In this document: one piece after another, positions 7,848-15,887 of the stretch
Layout: every line of letters begins with the position of its first letter
Numbering within the stretch: the first letter of the stretch is position 1
Assembly (NCBI RefSeq): GCF_015645445.1
Contig: NZ_JADOGI010000003.1
Location: forward strand, 62,001-126,000
Length of the DNA: 64,000 nt
Source: Nonomuraea cypriaca
GTDB lineage: Bacteria > Actinomycetota > Actinomycetes > Streptosporangiales > Streptosporangiaceae
Direction of reading: 5' to 3'
Notes under the pieces: model-generated
What the model was told of the DNA's origin: nothing
Databases searched by the model: none
What the model saw: the letters and a program-made list of their open reading frames with translations, nothing else
Program-made: the position numbers and the translations under genes

Positions 7848-8924
7848 ATGTCCCGGCGCGCGACGTCTGGGGGCGAAGAGCGGCGGGCGGTGACGATTCG
7901 CGACGTGGCGGCGCACGCCGGCGTGTCCGTGGCCACGGTCTCCCGGATCCTGTCCGGCACCTACCCCAGCGCGCCCGCCACCCGCGGCAAGGTCATGCGG
8001 GCGGTCCGTGAGCTCGACTACGTGGCCAACGCCAACGCCCGCGGCCTGGCCGGCGCGAGCAACCGCAGCGTCGCGATCATCGTCAACTCCGTCGTCTCCC
8101 CCCACTACGCCCACGTCGCCCAGGGCGTTCAGACGCAGGCCGCGCTCGAAGGCAAACTCTGCATCGTCGGCACCACCGGCGGCGACCCCGAGCGCGAGCT
8201 CGCCACCGTCCAGCTCATGCGGCAGGAACACGCCGAATGCGTCATCCTCGTCGGCAACGTCGTCAACAACGACGCCTACCGCGAGCGCATGGCCGAATAC
8301 GCCCGCGCCCTCGCCGCGGCCGGCTCCCAACTCGTCCTGTGCGGCCGCCCCACGCTCGGCCCCGACGTGCCCGCCCTCGTCATCGAGTACGACAACACCG
8401 GCGGCGCCTACGCCATCACCAGCCACCTGCTCTCAGCCGGTCACCGGCGCATCCTGTTCCTCGGCCGGCACGAGGGCTGGACCACCCCGGGCAGCCGCGT
8501 CGCCGGCTACCGCAACGCCCTGGCCGACTTCGGCGTCCCCCACGACCCCGGCCTGGAGATCGACGGCACGATGGAGCGCAGCGAGGGCTACCGCATGATC
8601 CGCCGGCGCCTCGCCGCCGGGCCGCCCGACTTCACCGCCGTCTTCGCCGGCAACGACCTCATCGCCGCCGGCGCCCGCCAGGCGCTGCGCGAGCACGGGC
8701 TGCGCATCCCCGACGACATCTCCATGGTCGGCTTCGACGACCTGCCCACCGCCGCCGACATCGACCTCACCACCGTCCACGTGCCCCACGAGGAGCTGGG
8801 CCGCACCGCCGTACGCATGGCTCTGCGACGCGGGTCCGGCGAGGCGGGAATGACGGAGCACGTGATGCTCGGCACCCACATCGTCGTCCGCGACTCCGTT
8901 CGCGTCCTGAGACGCCCGAGCTGA
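7848..8924 (+). CDS. LacI family transcriptional regulator
   Basis: A 358-residue repressor with an N-terminal helix-turn-helix (TIRDVAAHAGVSVATVSRIL, about residues 16-35) and hinge, then a periplasmic-binding-protein-like sensor domain (about 68-345) including GAYAITSHLLSAGHRRILFL, AVFAGNDLIAAGARQAL and DISMVGFDDLPTAADIDLTTV. A sugar or oligosaccharide effector is expected. Six further operator-like sites cluster at 7258-7817 and 12559-12754, next to a dehydrogenase, a transporter remnant and a PL26-like lyase, so its ligand is probably a rhamnogalacturonan breakdown product. The 3' end abuts, tail to tail, a truncated PL11 lyase; only about ten bases separate them. Confidence 0.9.
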   Translation: MSRRATSGGEERRAVTIRDVAAHAGVSVATVSRILSGTYPSAPATRGKVMRAVRELDYVANANARGLAGASNRSVAIIVNSVVSPHYAHVAQGVQTQAALEGKLCIVGTTGGDPERELATVQLMRQEHAECVILVGNVVNNDAYRERMAEYARALAAAGSQLVLCGRPTLGPDVPALVIEYDNTGGAYAITSHLLSAGHRRILFLGRHEGWTTPGSRVAGYRNALADFGVPHDPGLEIDGTMERSEGYRMIRRRLAAGPPDFTAVFAGNDLIAAGARQALREHGLRIPDDISMVGFDDLPTAADIDLTTVHVPHEELGRTAVRMALRRGSGEAGMTEHVMLGTHIVVRDSVRVLRRPS

Positions 8925-8929
8925 CCCGC

Positions 8930-9787
8930 CGCATGTCGCCGACGAAGGTGGGATTCTGGCCCTGACTGGCGTTGACCGCGCCGTAGTTCCAGGTGCTGAG
9001 CAGCCGGGGCAGGCTGTTGCTCGGCTTCGGCTCTGCCGGGTCCCACTTCTCCAGCTTGCCGTCGTTGAGCAGCTCCCTGGTGAGGTCGCCGTCCCACCAC
9101 AGGCCCAGTTGCGGCCACGGGGCCAGCGACGTGTCCGGTTCGGTGAGCCGGTTGGACCGCGCGTTGTAGAGGCCGGAGAAGGACCAGACCTCCATGCCGG
9201 GGAAACGCGGGTCGATGTCGGCGGCCATGCCGCGGCCGACGTCGGCGACGCCGTCCCCGGCGTGCTGCCAGAGCATGGTGCCGTCCTTGGCGCCGTAGTA
9301 GTACTCGCGCAGGCCGCTGGGGTTGTCCTGCTGCACGCCGTACCCTTCCAGGCCCGGCCGGGAGGGGTCCAGGTCGGCGATGTGGAAGCGGTCGCCGTGG
9401 ACGACGCCCTCGTCGGCGAGGGAGTAGCGCAGGGTGCCGTCGCCGTTCAACGCGAACCCGATCTCGGCGATCTCGTCCTTGCCGTCGCCGTCGAGGTCGA
9501 CGATGCGGGTGTTGTGCCCGTCGGCCATGGTCCCGTTGCCGCGCTTCCACTTCCACTGGTTGGTGAGGGCCGCGCCGTCGAACCGCCAGGCGGTGAACAT
9601 GAGGTTGAAGTCGCCGTCGCCGATCCGGTTCTTCATGAACGCGACCAGGCTCGGCGCGACCCCGTCGAGGTGGCCGACGCCGAAGCGGGCGTACATCGGG
9701 CCGTCGGGCCGGTAGTCGGTGGGCACCTGGGCCGTGGCCCGGGCCGCTCCGGTCCTGCCGTCGAGAATGGCGATGTGCTGAGGGTCT
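8930..9787 (-). pseudogene. Rhamnogalacturonan lyase (PL11-like), truncated at both ends
   Basis: Read on the minus strand, the frame opens abruptly at QHIAILDGRTGA and continues with PDGPMYARFGVGHLDGV, LDGDGKDEIAEIGFALN, DPRFPGMEVWS, GLWWDGDLTRELLNDG and SQGQNPTFVGD, all characteristic of the calcium-binding beta-propeller of YesW/PL11 lyases. The N-terminal domain and start are missing: the sequence joins directly to the AGGAG that follows the stop of the PL26-like gene at 9790, where the original start codon would have been. The C-terminus after VGD is also missing, replaced by the tail of the LacI gene. About 285 of the usual 600 or more residues remain. It was clearly a second gene in the pectin operon. 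Confidence 0.75.
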
Positions 9788-9789
9788 CC

Positions 9790-12510
9790 TTACCGCTTGT
9801 CGCCGATGAGGGCGAGGCACTGGATGGCGGCCAGGCCGTACTGGGCGGAGGCGTTGGTCGAGAGAGGGGCCTCGTCGACCGGCTTGAGCACCTTCGAGCC
9901 CTCGATCCGCACGGCCTCGAACGAGTGGTCCTTCGGATAGCCGGCGTGGCCGGTGTCGAACTCCTTCCACGCCCGCGCGGCCAGGCCGGCGTCCCCGAGC
10001 TTGGCGGCCGCGTAGGCGGTCAGCCGGGAGTGGGCCTGGCGCAGGTTCTGGCTGCCGAACGACTGTCCCGTCTCGGCCTTCTGCTCTTCCGCGGTGCCGT
10101 TGTAGAGGCGGCAGTACTGGAGCCACGCCTTGGTGAAGGCCTCGTCACCGGTCAGGTGGATCACCTCGCTGCACAGCTCGACCAGGCCGAACACCGCGCC
10201 GAGCGAGCCGACGCTCACCGCCGGTTCTGTGGGCTCGAACGTGCCGTCGTCGAGGTCGTACAGGCCGCTGCCGCGCACGAAGCCGTTGGGCATCGCGGCG
10301 ATGGTGCGCATGCCGTTCAGCAGCTTCTCGCGGGCGATCGGCGCGCCGCCCCGCTCCCACTCCGTCAGCCAGGCCAGCGCGAGGCCGCTCCAGTCGGTCC
10401 CGGTGCTCACACCGAGGGCGTGCGGGTCCGGCTCGTAAGGCTCCGTGCGGATCTTGCGGATCGGGTCCAGGACGAGGAACGTCTTGTCGGCGTCGACGAG
10501 GTCGCGCAGCAGATCCCCGATCCGTTCGTCGGCGGTGAGGAAGTAGAGGAAGCGCCGGTAGCCGGCGTTGCTGATGCGGGCCTGCTTGGCGCTGTCTGCC
10601 CAGTGCTGCACGCCGTGCCGCGTCCCCAGATCGCGCCACTTGCCCAGGTGGTAGACGTCGACCTCGCCCGTGTGCCGGGTCATCGCCTCGGCGAAGCGGA
10701 ACGCCTCCGCCTTGCCGGTGCGCAGGTAGTGGTACCACAGCCACAGGTCGGTGGACAGCTCGGAGTTGTCCCAGGCGTAGCCGCCGACGTCGTACCGCCA
10801 CACGTGCCGGTCCTCGTCGTAGCTGTGCATGACGTCGCCGTAGTCCCAGAAGCCGTACCAGGAACGCTGCTCGACCTGCTTGCTGTGGTGGTCGAACATG
10901 AAGTCCAGCCGGTCCTCGATCAGCGCCTTCTCCGGGGTCGAGCGGTCCACCGGCGACCAGTCGCCGAACACCCCGGCCGCGTGCAGGTGCGCGGGCGGCG
11001 CGACGACGAGCGGCGGCGTGCGCACGGCATCCGTCAGCTCCGCGATCTTCCCGGCGGCGGGGGTGGCCTCCAGGGCCCAGAACATCAGCTCCGTCGTACG
11101 CGCGATGCCGTACGGGGTGCCGAAGCCCGGCTCGTAGTCCTCGTACGTGATCTCCAGCCCTTCGAGCTGCTCGGCGTAGGTGTCCTGGCCGAGGCCGTCG
11201 TGGTAGAAGCGCAGGTCCATCGCCCCGGCCTCCGGGGACCACATCCACAGCGTCACCTCGGCCCTGTCGCCGGCCGCGCCCCTGACGTCGAGCTGGGTGG
11301 GGTGGAGCTGCCAGAAGTTACGCATGCCGAAGGCGAATCCGCCCTCGGGGCTTCCGACGTACCCGAGCCCGCCGGCCCGGCCGCCCGCGTCCACCGGGAT
11401 CCAGCTGTGCCCGGCCTTGGTCCGCTTGCGGATCTGGAAGCCGTCGGCCGTGACCTGGCGCAGTGAGTAGTCGCCGAAGGCGGGGATGAGGTGCAGCCGG
11501 GAGCTGACCCGGGTGTCCCACGTCTCCACCGGCGGGGTGGCCTGCCCGGCGACCTGCGCCTGGCGGACCGCCGCGCCCGGGTCGCGGCGGAGGCCGGTGA
11601 TGCCGCGTACCGCCTCGGCCAGCACGCCGTCGCCCGGCCCCGCGAAGCGTACGTGCCGGTTGTACAGCTCGCCCCGCATCGGCACCTCGAACCGGATGCC
11701 GAGACCGCGGATGAAGTCCTCCTTCTCGTCGCCGTCGTAGACGAAGCTGTGCACGGCGCGGATGCCGTCGCTGCCGGCGTAGAAGTACAGCCGCACGGTG
11801 AACGGCAACCAGGACCGGTTGCCGTGCCGGTGCCTGCCCTCGATCCTGACCACCGCTCGGACGGGGCCGGACTGCTCGACCGTCACCTTTTCCGTCCGGC
11901 CGGCGAACTTCTCCGTCTTGCCCGCCCGGCCCTCGTCGTCGTCCGGCTCGTCCTGGCGCAGGCAGACCAGCTCGCCGTCGCGGGCGATCTCGATGTCCCC
12001 GCGGTGGATGGAGCGGACGAGTCCGTCGCCCCTCTTCTGGATCACACACCGGATGACCCCGGTGTTCACCTCGACCCCGTCCCTGCCGTCCTTCACGGTC
12101 ACGGCCGTCGCCGGCGCGGCGGGGGTGCCGGCGGCGAGCACGTACTGCTCGGCTGGGGCGACCTCTGCGCCGATGGCGTGCGCGGTCCACTTGAGCGACC
12201 CGTCCGGCCAGTACGCCGTCGCCCACGTCTGCACCGGCACCTGCTGCCCGGCGGCCGTCTTCAACGCGAACGCCTGGTCCTTCGGCACGACGCCCTTCGG
12301 CCACGCCACACCCCACGTGGACCCGGCGGCCAGTTGCTTGGGGGCGCCGCCCTCCAGCCACCTGAGCTGGACTCCGTCCTCCAGCGGGCCGGCTGCCGCG
12401 ACCTGCCGCGCGGACTCCGCCCGCGCTGGTCCGGCGCCCAGGCTGAGCTGTCCGGCGGCGCCGACCGCCGCCGCGCTCAAGAGCAGGTTCCGTCGGGACA
12501 TCATCGCCAT
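9790..12510 (-). CDS. Secreted exo-rhamnogalacturonan lyase-like protein (PcRGLX/PL26)
   Basis: A protein of about 906 residues with a Tat-type signal (SRRNLLLSAAAVGAAG, cut near ARA-ES). Its architecture resembles the PcRGLX exolyase family, which removes disaccharides from rhamnogalacturonan I: an N-terminal beta-sandwich (about residues 45-300), a beta-rich middle part and a C-terminal (alpha/alpha)6-barrel with conserved HDxD-like segments (DYGDVMHSYDEDRHVWRYD, YAWDNSELSTDLWLWY, TGEVDVYHLG, GTRHGVQHWADSAK). ATG 12510 fits the signal peptide and is preceded by GGAG; the longer in-frame start at 12609 would bury it. LacI-type operators lie at 12559-12570 and further upstream. The next gene downstream is the PL11 remnant, so the pair once degraded pectin side chains. 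The family call is by overall pattern and should be tested. Confidence 0.75.
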   Translation of the reverse strand: MAMMSRRNLLLSAAAVGAAGQLSLGAGPARAESARQVAAAGPLEDGVQLRWLEGGAPKQLAAGSTWGVAWPKGVVPKDQAFALKTAAGQQVPVQTWATAYWPDGSLKWTAHAIGAEVAPAEQYVLAAGTPAAPATAVTVKDGRDGVEVNTGVIRCVIQKRGDGLVRSIHRGDIEIARDGELVCLRQDEPDDDEGRAGKTEKFAGRTEKVTVEQSGPVRAVVRIEGRHRHGNRSWLPFTVRLYFYAGSDGIRAVHSFVYDGDEKEDFIRGLGIRFEVPMRGELYNRHVRFAGPGDGVLAEAVRGITGLRRDPGAAVRQAQVAGQATPPVETWDTRVSSRLHLIPAFGDYSLRQVTADGFQIRKRTKAGHSWIPVDAGGRAGGLGYVGSPEGGFAFGMRNFWQLHPTQLDVRGAAGDRAEVTLWMWSPEAGAMDLRFYHDGLGQDTYAEQLEGLEITYEDYEPGFGTPYGIARTTELMFWALEATPAAGKIAELTDAVRTPPLVVAPPAHLHAAGVFGDWSPVDRSTPEKALIEDRLDFMFDHHSKQVEQRSWYGFWDYGDVMHSYDEDRHVWRYDVGGYAWDNSELSTDLWLWYHYLRTGKAEAFRFAEAMTRHTGEVDVYHLGKWRDLGTRHGVQHWADSAKQARISNAGYRRFLYFLTADERIGDLLRDLVDADKTFLVLDPIRKIRTEPYEPDPHALGVSTGTDWSGLALAWLTEWERGGAPIAREKLLNGMRTIAAMPNGFVRGSGLYDLDDGTFEPTEPAVSVGSLGAVFGLVELCSEVIHLTGDEAFTKAWLQYCRLYNGTAEEQKAETGQSFGSQNLRQAHSRLTAYAAAKLGDAGLAARAWKEFDTGHAGYPKDHSFEAVRIEGSKVLKPVDEAPLSTNASAQYGLAAIQCLALIGDKR

Positions 12511-12558
12511 GGGGGGCTCCACTCGGGTTGGCGTAACGTCGATGAAACGGTCCGTTGT

Positions 12559-12570
12559 TAAACCGTTTAC
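12559..12570. promoter_or_regulatory. LacI-type operator of the PL26-like lyase
   Basis: TAAACCGTTTAC matches GNAANCGNTTNC except at the first base and forms a near-perfect palindrome. It lies 49-60 bases upstream of the lyase start at 12510. Confidence 0.6.
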
Positions 12571-12626
12571 TCGAAGCCGATCGCACCACGAGCCCCTATG
12601 GCCTGTCAAGAAGCAGTTCGAGCCTT

Positions 12627-12638
12627 GAATACGTTTGC
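12627..12638. promoter_or_regulatory. LacI-type operator
   Basis: GAATACGTTTGC matches GNAANCGNTTNC at all but one fixed base. It is 68 bases from the operator at 12559, a spacing that would allow looping. Confidence 0.45.
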
Positions 12639-12742
12639 AACAACCACTCCTACGTGACGGTCACAGGCCCTCCACTTGCCCCACGACCAGGACGAAACGG
12701 CGCGAAGTTGCCACCTCGACACGCACCCGGAACCAAGCGGAT

Positions 12743-12754
12743 GGAAGCGCTTCA
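12743..12754. promoter_or_regulatory. LacI-type operator
   Basis: GGAAGCGCTTCA matches GNAANCGNTTNC except at the last base; its ten-base core GGAAGCGCTT is close to a perfect palindrome (GAAGCGCTTC). No intact gene to its right is an obvious target. Confidence 0.45.
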
Positions 12755-12925
12755 CTAAGGGAGGCCGCGTCAAGGAGAGGCGCGAGGATTTCAAGAAGGA
12801 GCACGGCGAACGTGCGCGCGGTCTGGGCGCGTGGAACGCGGAGCAGCAGACCATGATCTGAACGAGCCTCGGCTTCTCACCGAGGTCCGGCGCCGACTCG
12901 GCCCCGTAGTCCGTGCCACTGATGC

Positions 12926-13984
12926 TCAGTGAACGGTCCGGGGGCGGTTCCACCAGAGGGAGAGGGACAGGGCCGCGGTGATGAGGACGGCGCCGCCTGC
13001 GGCGAAGGCGGCGGCTGTGTCGACCCGTTGGCGGACGACGGTGAAGCTGCCGGGGAGGGCGTCGAGGGCGCTCTGGAGTTGGTCGGCGTTCTCGGCGCGG
13101 TGGTAGGAGCCGCCGGTGGTCTGGGCTATCTGTTTGAGTGCGGGCTCGTCGATCATGCGGACGTTGCGGCCGCCGTCGAATCCACCGCGGCCCCGGCCGC
13201 CGAAGCCGCCGCCCCAGCCGCCGAAGCCGCCGTCGAACTGTGAGTTGTCGCAGACCATCGGGGCCGGGTTCGTGGTGCCGAAGCCGATGGGGAAGACGCG
13301 GACGCGACGCAGGGCCGCTTCCTGGGCGGCGGTCTGCGGGTCGACGCCCTGGGTGTTGGCACCGTCGGTGAGCACGACGATCGCGGCGCCGGCGTAGCCT
13401 TCCCCGCCTCCGCCCGGGTTCGCCCCGGTGGCGGCGACCGACGGGTCGACCTCCGCGATCGCGTCGATCGAGGTGAGCATGGCCTGCCCGACCGCGGTGC
13501 CGCGGGCCACGGTGAGGCTGTCCAGCGCCTCGATCAGCGACTCGGTGTCGTCGGTGGGAGGGACGAGCAGACCCGCGGTGCCCGCAAAGGTGACCAGGCC
13601 GATACGCGGCCCGCCCCGCTGCGACTCGATGAACTCCGCGGCGGCCTTCTTCGCGGCGGTGATGCGGTTGGGGTCGACGTCCGTGGAACACATGGAGCCG
13701 GAGGTGTCGAGCGCGAGCACGATGGTCGCCGACGTCTGCGGCACCGGCACCGACGCCTGCGGTCGCGCGGCCCCCACCGCGAGCAGCGCGAGCCCGGCTA
13801 TGAACAGTGCCGGGGGGATCTTCCGCGTCCAGCGCGTACGGCCGGGCAGGGCGCTCCGTACGAGCGCGATCGAGGTGACGCGCACGGCGGCCCGCCGGCG
13901 GCGGCGCCGCGCCCACTCACGGATGGCGAAGATCAGCGGGATGATCAGGACTGACAGCAGCGCCCACGGCCATGAGAACAACAT
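12926..13984 (-). CDS. VWA-domain membrane protein (BatA-like), last gene of the MoxR operon
   Basis: A 352-residue protein with an N-terminal membrane helix (about residues 2-21), a second helix around 58-75, a von Willebrand A domain (about 88-300) and a C-terminal helix before the basic tail. The metal-ion-dependent adhesion site is intact: DTSGSM, the Thr in GTAVGQAM, and the Asp in VVLTDGANTQG. A glycine/phenylalanine-rich insertion (GGFGGWGGGFGGRGRGGF) interrupts the domain near residues 250-270. The gene follows the second VWA gene with no gap. In other bacteria MoxR-DUF58-VWA sets act in chaperone-like assembly or metal insertion at the envelope; the target here is unknown. Confidence 0.85.
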   Translation of the reverse strand: MLFSWPWALLSVLIIPLIFAIREWARRRRRRAAVRVTSIALVRSALPGRTRWTRKIPPALFIAGLALLAVGAARPQASVPVPQTSATIVLALDTSGSMCSTDVDPNRITAAKKAAAEFIESQRGGPRIGLVTFAGTAGLLVPPTDDTESLIEALDSLTVARGTAVGQAMLTSIDAIAEVDPSVAATGANPGGGGEGYAGAAIVVLTDGANTQGVDPQTAAQEAALRRVRVFPIGFGTTNPAPMVCDNSQFDGGFGGWGGGFGGRGRGGFDGGRNVRMIDEPALKQIAQTTGGSYHRAENADQLQSALDALPGSFTVVRQRVDTAAAFAAGGAVLITAALSLSLWWNRPRTVH

Positions 13985-14935
13985 TCAGATCACCCGTCCA
14001 GACCGGAGCACGGTGAGCGCCGCTCCGGCGGTGAGCAGCGCGAGGGCGAGCCCGATCAGCCCGCCGGCGAGGGGCAGCGGCTCGTCGGAGACGGTGAGCC
14101 GCAGATCGATCGTGTCGGCGACCCCGTCGAGCCGCGCAGTGTCGGAGGCGGGATGGTACGCGCCGCCGGTGGTCTGCGCGATCAAGGTGAGGGTGTCCTC
14201 CTCGAGCGAGGTCTGCAGGTGGTAGCCATCGACCTTCACCGTCGCCCCTGCCGTGGTGCCGACCCCGACGGTGTGGATGTGGACGTTGGCTCGCTGCGCC
14301 ACTGCGGCGGCCCGTTCGACGTCCGCGCCCTGGTTCTGGCCGTCGGAGAACATCACGATCGTCGCCGACGGCCAGTAGCCGATGTCGGGCGTGGTGCCGT
14401 CGCGGCCGACGGCCACCGGCTTGCCGATGATCGCCGACAGCGAGGCCGTGATGGCCGTCCCCAGCGAGGTGCCGCCGGTGATCTTCAGCCGGTTGATGGC
14501 CGCGAGCGCGATGGAGTGGTCGGCGTCGGGCCGTGCGGTGGTGAGCGCGCCCCGCTCGAACGCGACGACTCCGATGTCGACGCTGTCGGGCTGCGCCGCC
14601 ACGAACGCGCGGGCCGCCCGTTGCGCGGCCGCCAGCCGGGTGGGCGCGACGTCGTCGGCCCCCATGCTGTTGGAGACGTCGATGGCGAGGATGACGGTGC
14701 CCGCGGTCCGCGGGACCGGCACCATGGCCGCCGGTCCCGCGGTGGCGATCGCGAGCACCCCGACGCCGGCGATCGTCAGGCCGATTCCGAGGTACGCCGG
14801 GCGGCCCCCCGGCACGGGGACACCGGCCGCGGCGAGCGCGGCCGTCCGCCGGCGCGCCGAGACGACGGCCGCCCAGGCGAGCGCCACCGTGACGAGCAGC
14901 CCGACGGCCAGCAACAGCGGAGACGACAGAGTCAT
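13985..14935 (-). CDS. VWA-domain membrane protein
   Basis: A 316-residue relative of the next gene: N-terminal helix (residues 5-25), second helix near 48-66, a VWA domain with the metal site DVSNSM, GTSLGTAI and VMFSDGQNQGADV, and a C-terminal helix (about 285-307) placing the domain outside the membrane. Its stop codon directly abuts the start at 13984, so translation of the two VWA genes should be coupled. The upstream neighbour is a very short frame (14932-15003) that overlaps its start as ATGA. Confidence 0.85.
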   Translation of the reverse strand: MTLSSPLLLAVGLLVTVALAWAAVVSARRRTAALAAAGVPVPGGRPAYLGIGLTIAGVGVLAIATAGPAAMVPVPRTAGTVILAIDVSNSMGADDVAPTRLAAAQRAARAFVAAQPDSVDIGVVAFERGALTTARPDADHSIALAAINRLKITGGTSLGTAITASLSAIIGKPVAVGRDGTTPDIGYWPSATIVMFSDGQNQGADVERAAAVAQRANVHIHTVGVGTTAGATVKVDGYHLQTSLEEDTLTLIAQTTGGAYHPASDTARLDGVADTIDLRLTVSDEPLPLAGGLIGLALALLTAGAALTVLRSGRVI

Positions 14936-15003
14936 GAGGCCTCCTTCGCCGGCCTCATGACCAGAGTGCTGTGCCCATTGATGACCTCGACAGGCTCGGT
15001 CAT
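14932..15003 (-). pseudogene. 23-codon stub between the DUF58 and VWA genes
   Basis: This frame (MTEPVEVINGHSTLVMRPAKEAS) starts within the stop of the DUF58 gene (ATGA at 15003-15000) and ends within the start of the VWA gene (ATGA at 14935-14932). Both coupling junctions are intact, yet the product is far too short for the membrane protein that often sits here in MoxR operons (for example DUF4381-like). I infer an in-frame internal deletion that left only the head and tail of that gene. A real micropeptide cannot be excluded. Confidence 0.4.
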
Positions 15004-15884
15004 GATGACCGGTCCCGGGTTCGGGCGACGACCTCGACGAGTGCCTCGGCCAGATCGCGGTCGGTGTCGATGCGGTGGACGGGGACCCCGGCCCGGCGCA
15101 TGCCTGCCGTGAGCCGGGCGTCGCGGGCGTCGACGGCGGCGCGGAAGCGTACCCGTAAGAGGGGGTCGGCGGAGTCGACGACGAGCTGCTCGCCGGTCTC
15201 GGCGTCCTCGACCACGATCAGCCCGGCTTCGGGCAGCACGTCGTCGGCGGTGTCCACGATCCGCAGGGCGACCACCTCGTGCCGCCGGGCAAGGCGCTGG
15301 AGCGAGCGTTCCCAGTCGCCGTCGCCGATGAAGTCCGACAGCACGACGATGAGTGCGCGGCGGCGCGCGAGCCGTCCGGCCGCATCGAGCATCTCCGCCA
15401 GGTCGGTGGTGGCGCTGCCGCGCGCCGCGGAGGTGCGTTCCAGCTCGGCGCCGATCCGCAGCGCGTGCCGCCGGGAGGTGCCGGGCGGCACGACGCGCAG
15501 CATCCCGGTGTCGAACAGCAGGGCGCCGACGCGGTTGCCGCCCCGGCCGAACATCCGAGCGAGGACGAGCGCGAGCTCGGCGAGCACGTCATGCTTGCCG
15601 CGCCCCGGCCGGCCGGCTGCCATCGACGCCGACCGGTCGAGCACGAGCCACACCGTCAGCTCGCGGTCCTCGGTGAACACTCGCAGGTGCGGCTCGTCCA
15701 GCCGTGCGGTCACGTTCCAGTCGATGTGCCGGGCGTCGTCGCCGTCGCTGTAGGCGCGCAACCCGGTGAAGTCGATTCCGGAGCCGCGGTGCGCGGTGCG
15801 GTGGGCACCCTGGAGTCGGCCGTCGAGCCTGCGGACGACCTTCCACTCCAGGCGGAGCAGGAGCCTCTCGGGGGCGGTGGCCAT
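15000..15884 (-). CDS. DUF58 domain-containing protein
   Basis: A 294-residue cytoplasmic DUF58 protein with the family core GSGIDFTGLRAYSDGDDARH then IDWNVTARLDEPHLRVF, and a degenerate VWA-like domain (VWLVLDRSASM, VVLSDFIGDGDW). DUF58 proteins pair with MoxR ATPases. The start ATG 15884 lies 3 bases after the MoxR stop, indicating one operon. It is shorter than membrane-anchored DUF58 proteins and lacks their N-terminal helices, as is usual for the subgroup with the motif near residue 35. Confidence 0.9.
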   Translation of the reverse strand: MATAPERLLLRLEWKVVRRLDGRLQGAHRTAHRGSGIDFTGLRAYSDGDDARHIDWNVTARLDEPHLRVFTEDRELTVWLVLDRSASMAAGRPGRGKHDVLAELALVLARMFGRGGNRVGALLFDTGMLRVVPPGTSRRHALRIGAELERTSAARGSATTDLAEMLDAAGRLARRRALIVVLSDFIGDGDWERSLQRLARRHEVVALRIVDTADDVLPEAGLIVVEDAETGEQLVVDSADPLLRVRFRAAVDARDARLTAGMRRAGVPVHRIDTDRDLAEALVEVVARTRDRSS

Positions 15885-15887
15885 GGC

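Larger units (their letters stand above)
12511..12925. other. Intergenic region with three operator-like sites
   Basis: No supported gene is present between the lyase start and the end of the VWA gene. Three LacI-type sites occur at 12559, 12627 and 12743. A short rightward frame ends with a charged tail near 12861 but resembles no family known to me. A 6-base stem (CCTCGG/CCGAGG, 12867-12885) may help terminate transcription. Confidence 0.5.

Noticed and set aside
9109-11466. Plus-strand open frame of 785 codons opposite the PL26-like gene
   Set aside because: Antisense of a convincing secreted enzyme; Val/Gly/Arg-rich and without domain signals.
12676-12861. 61-codon frame ending in a charged tail
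   Set aside because: It overlaps an operator-rich intergenic region, has no ribosome-binding site and matches no family I know.
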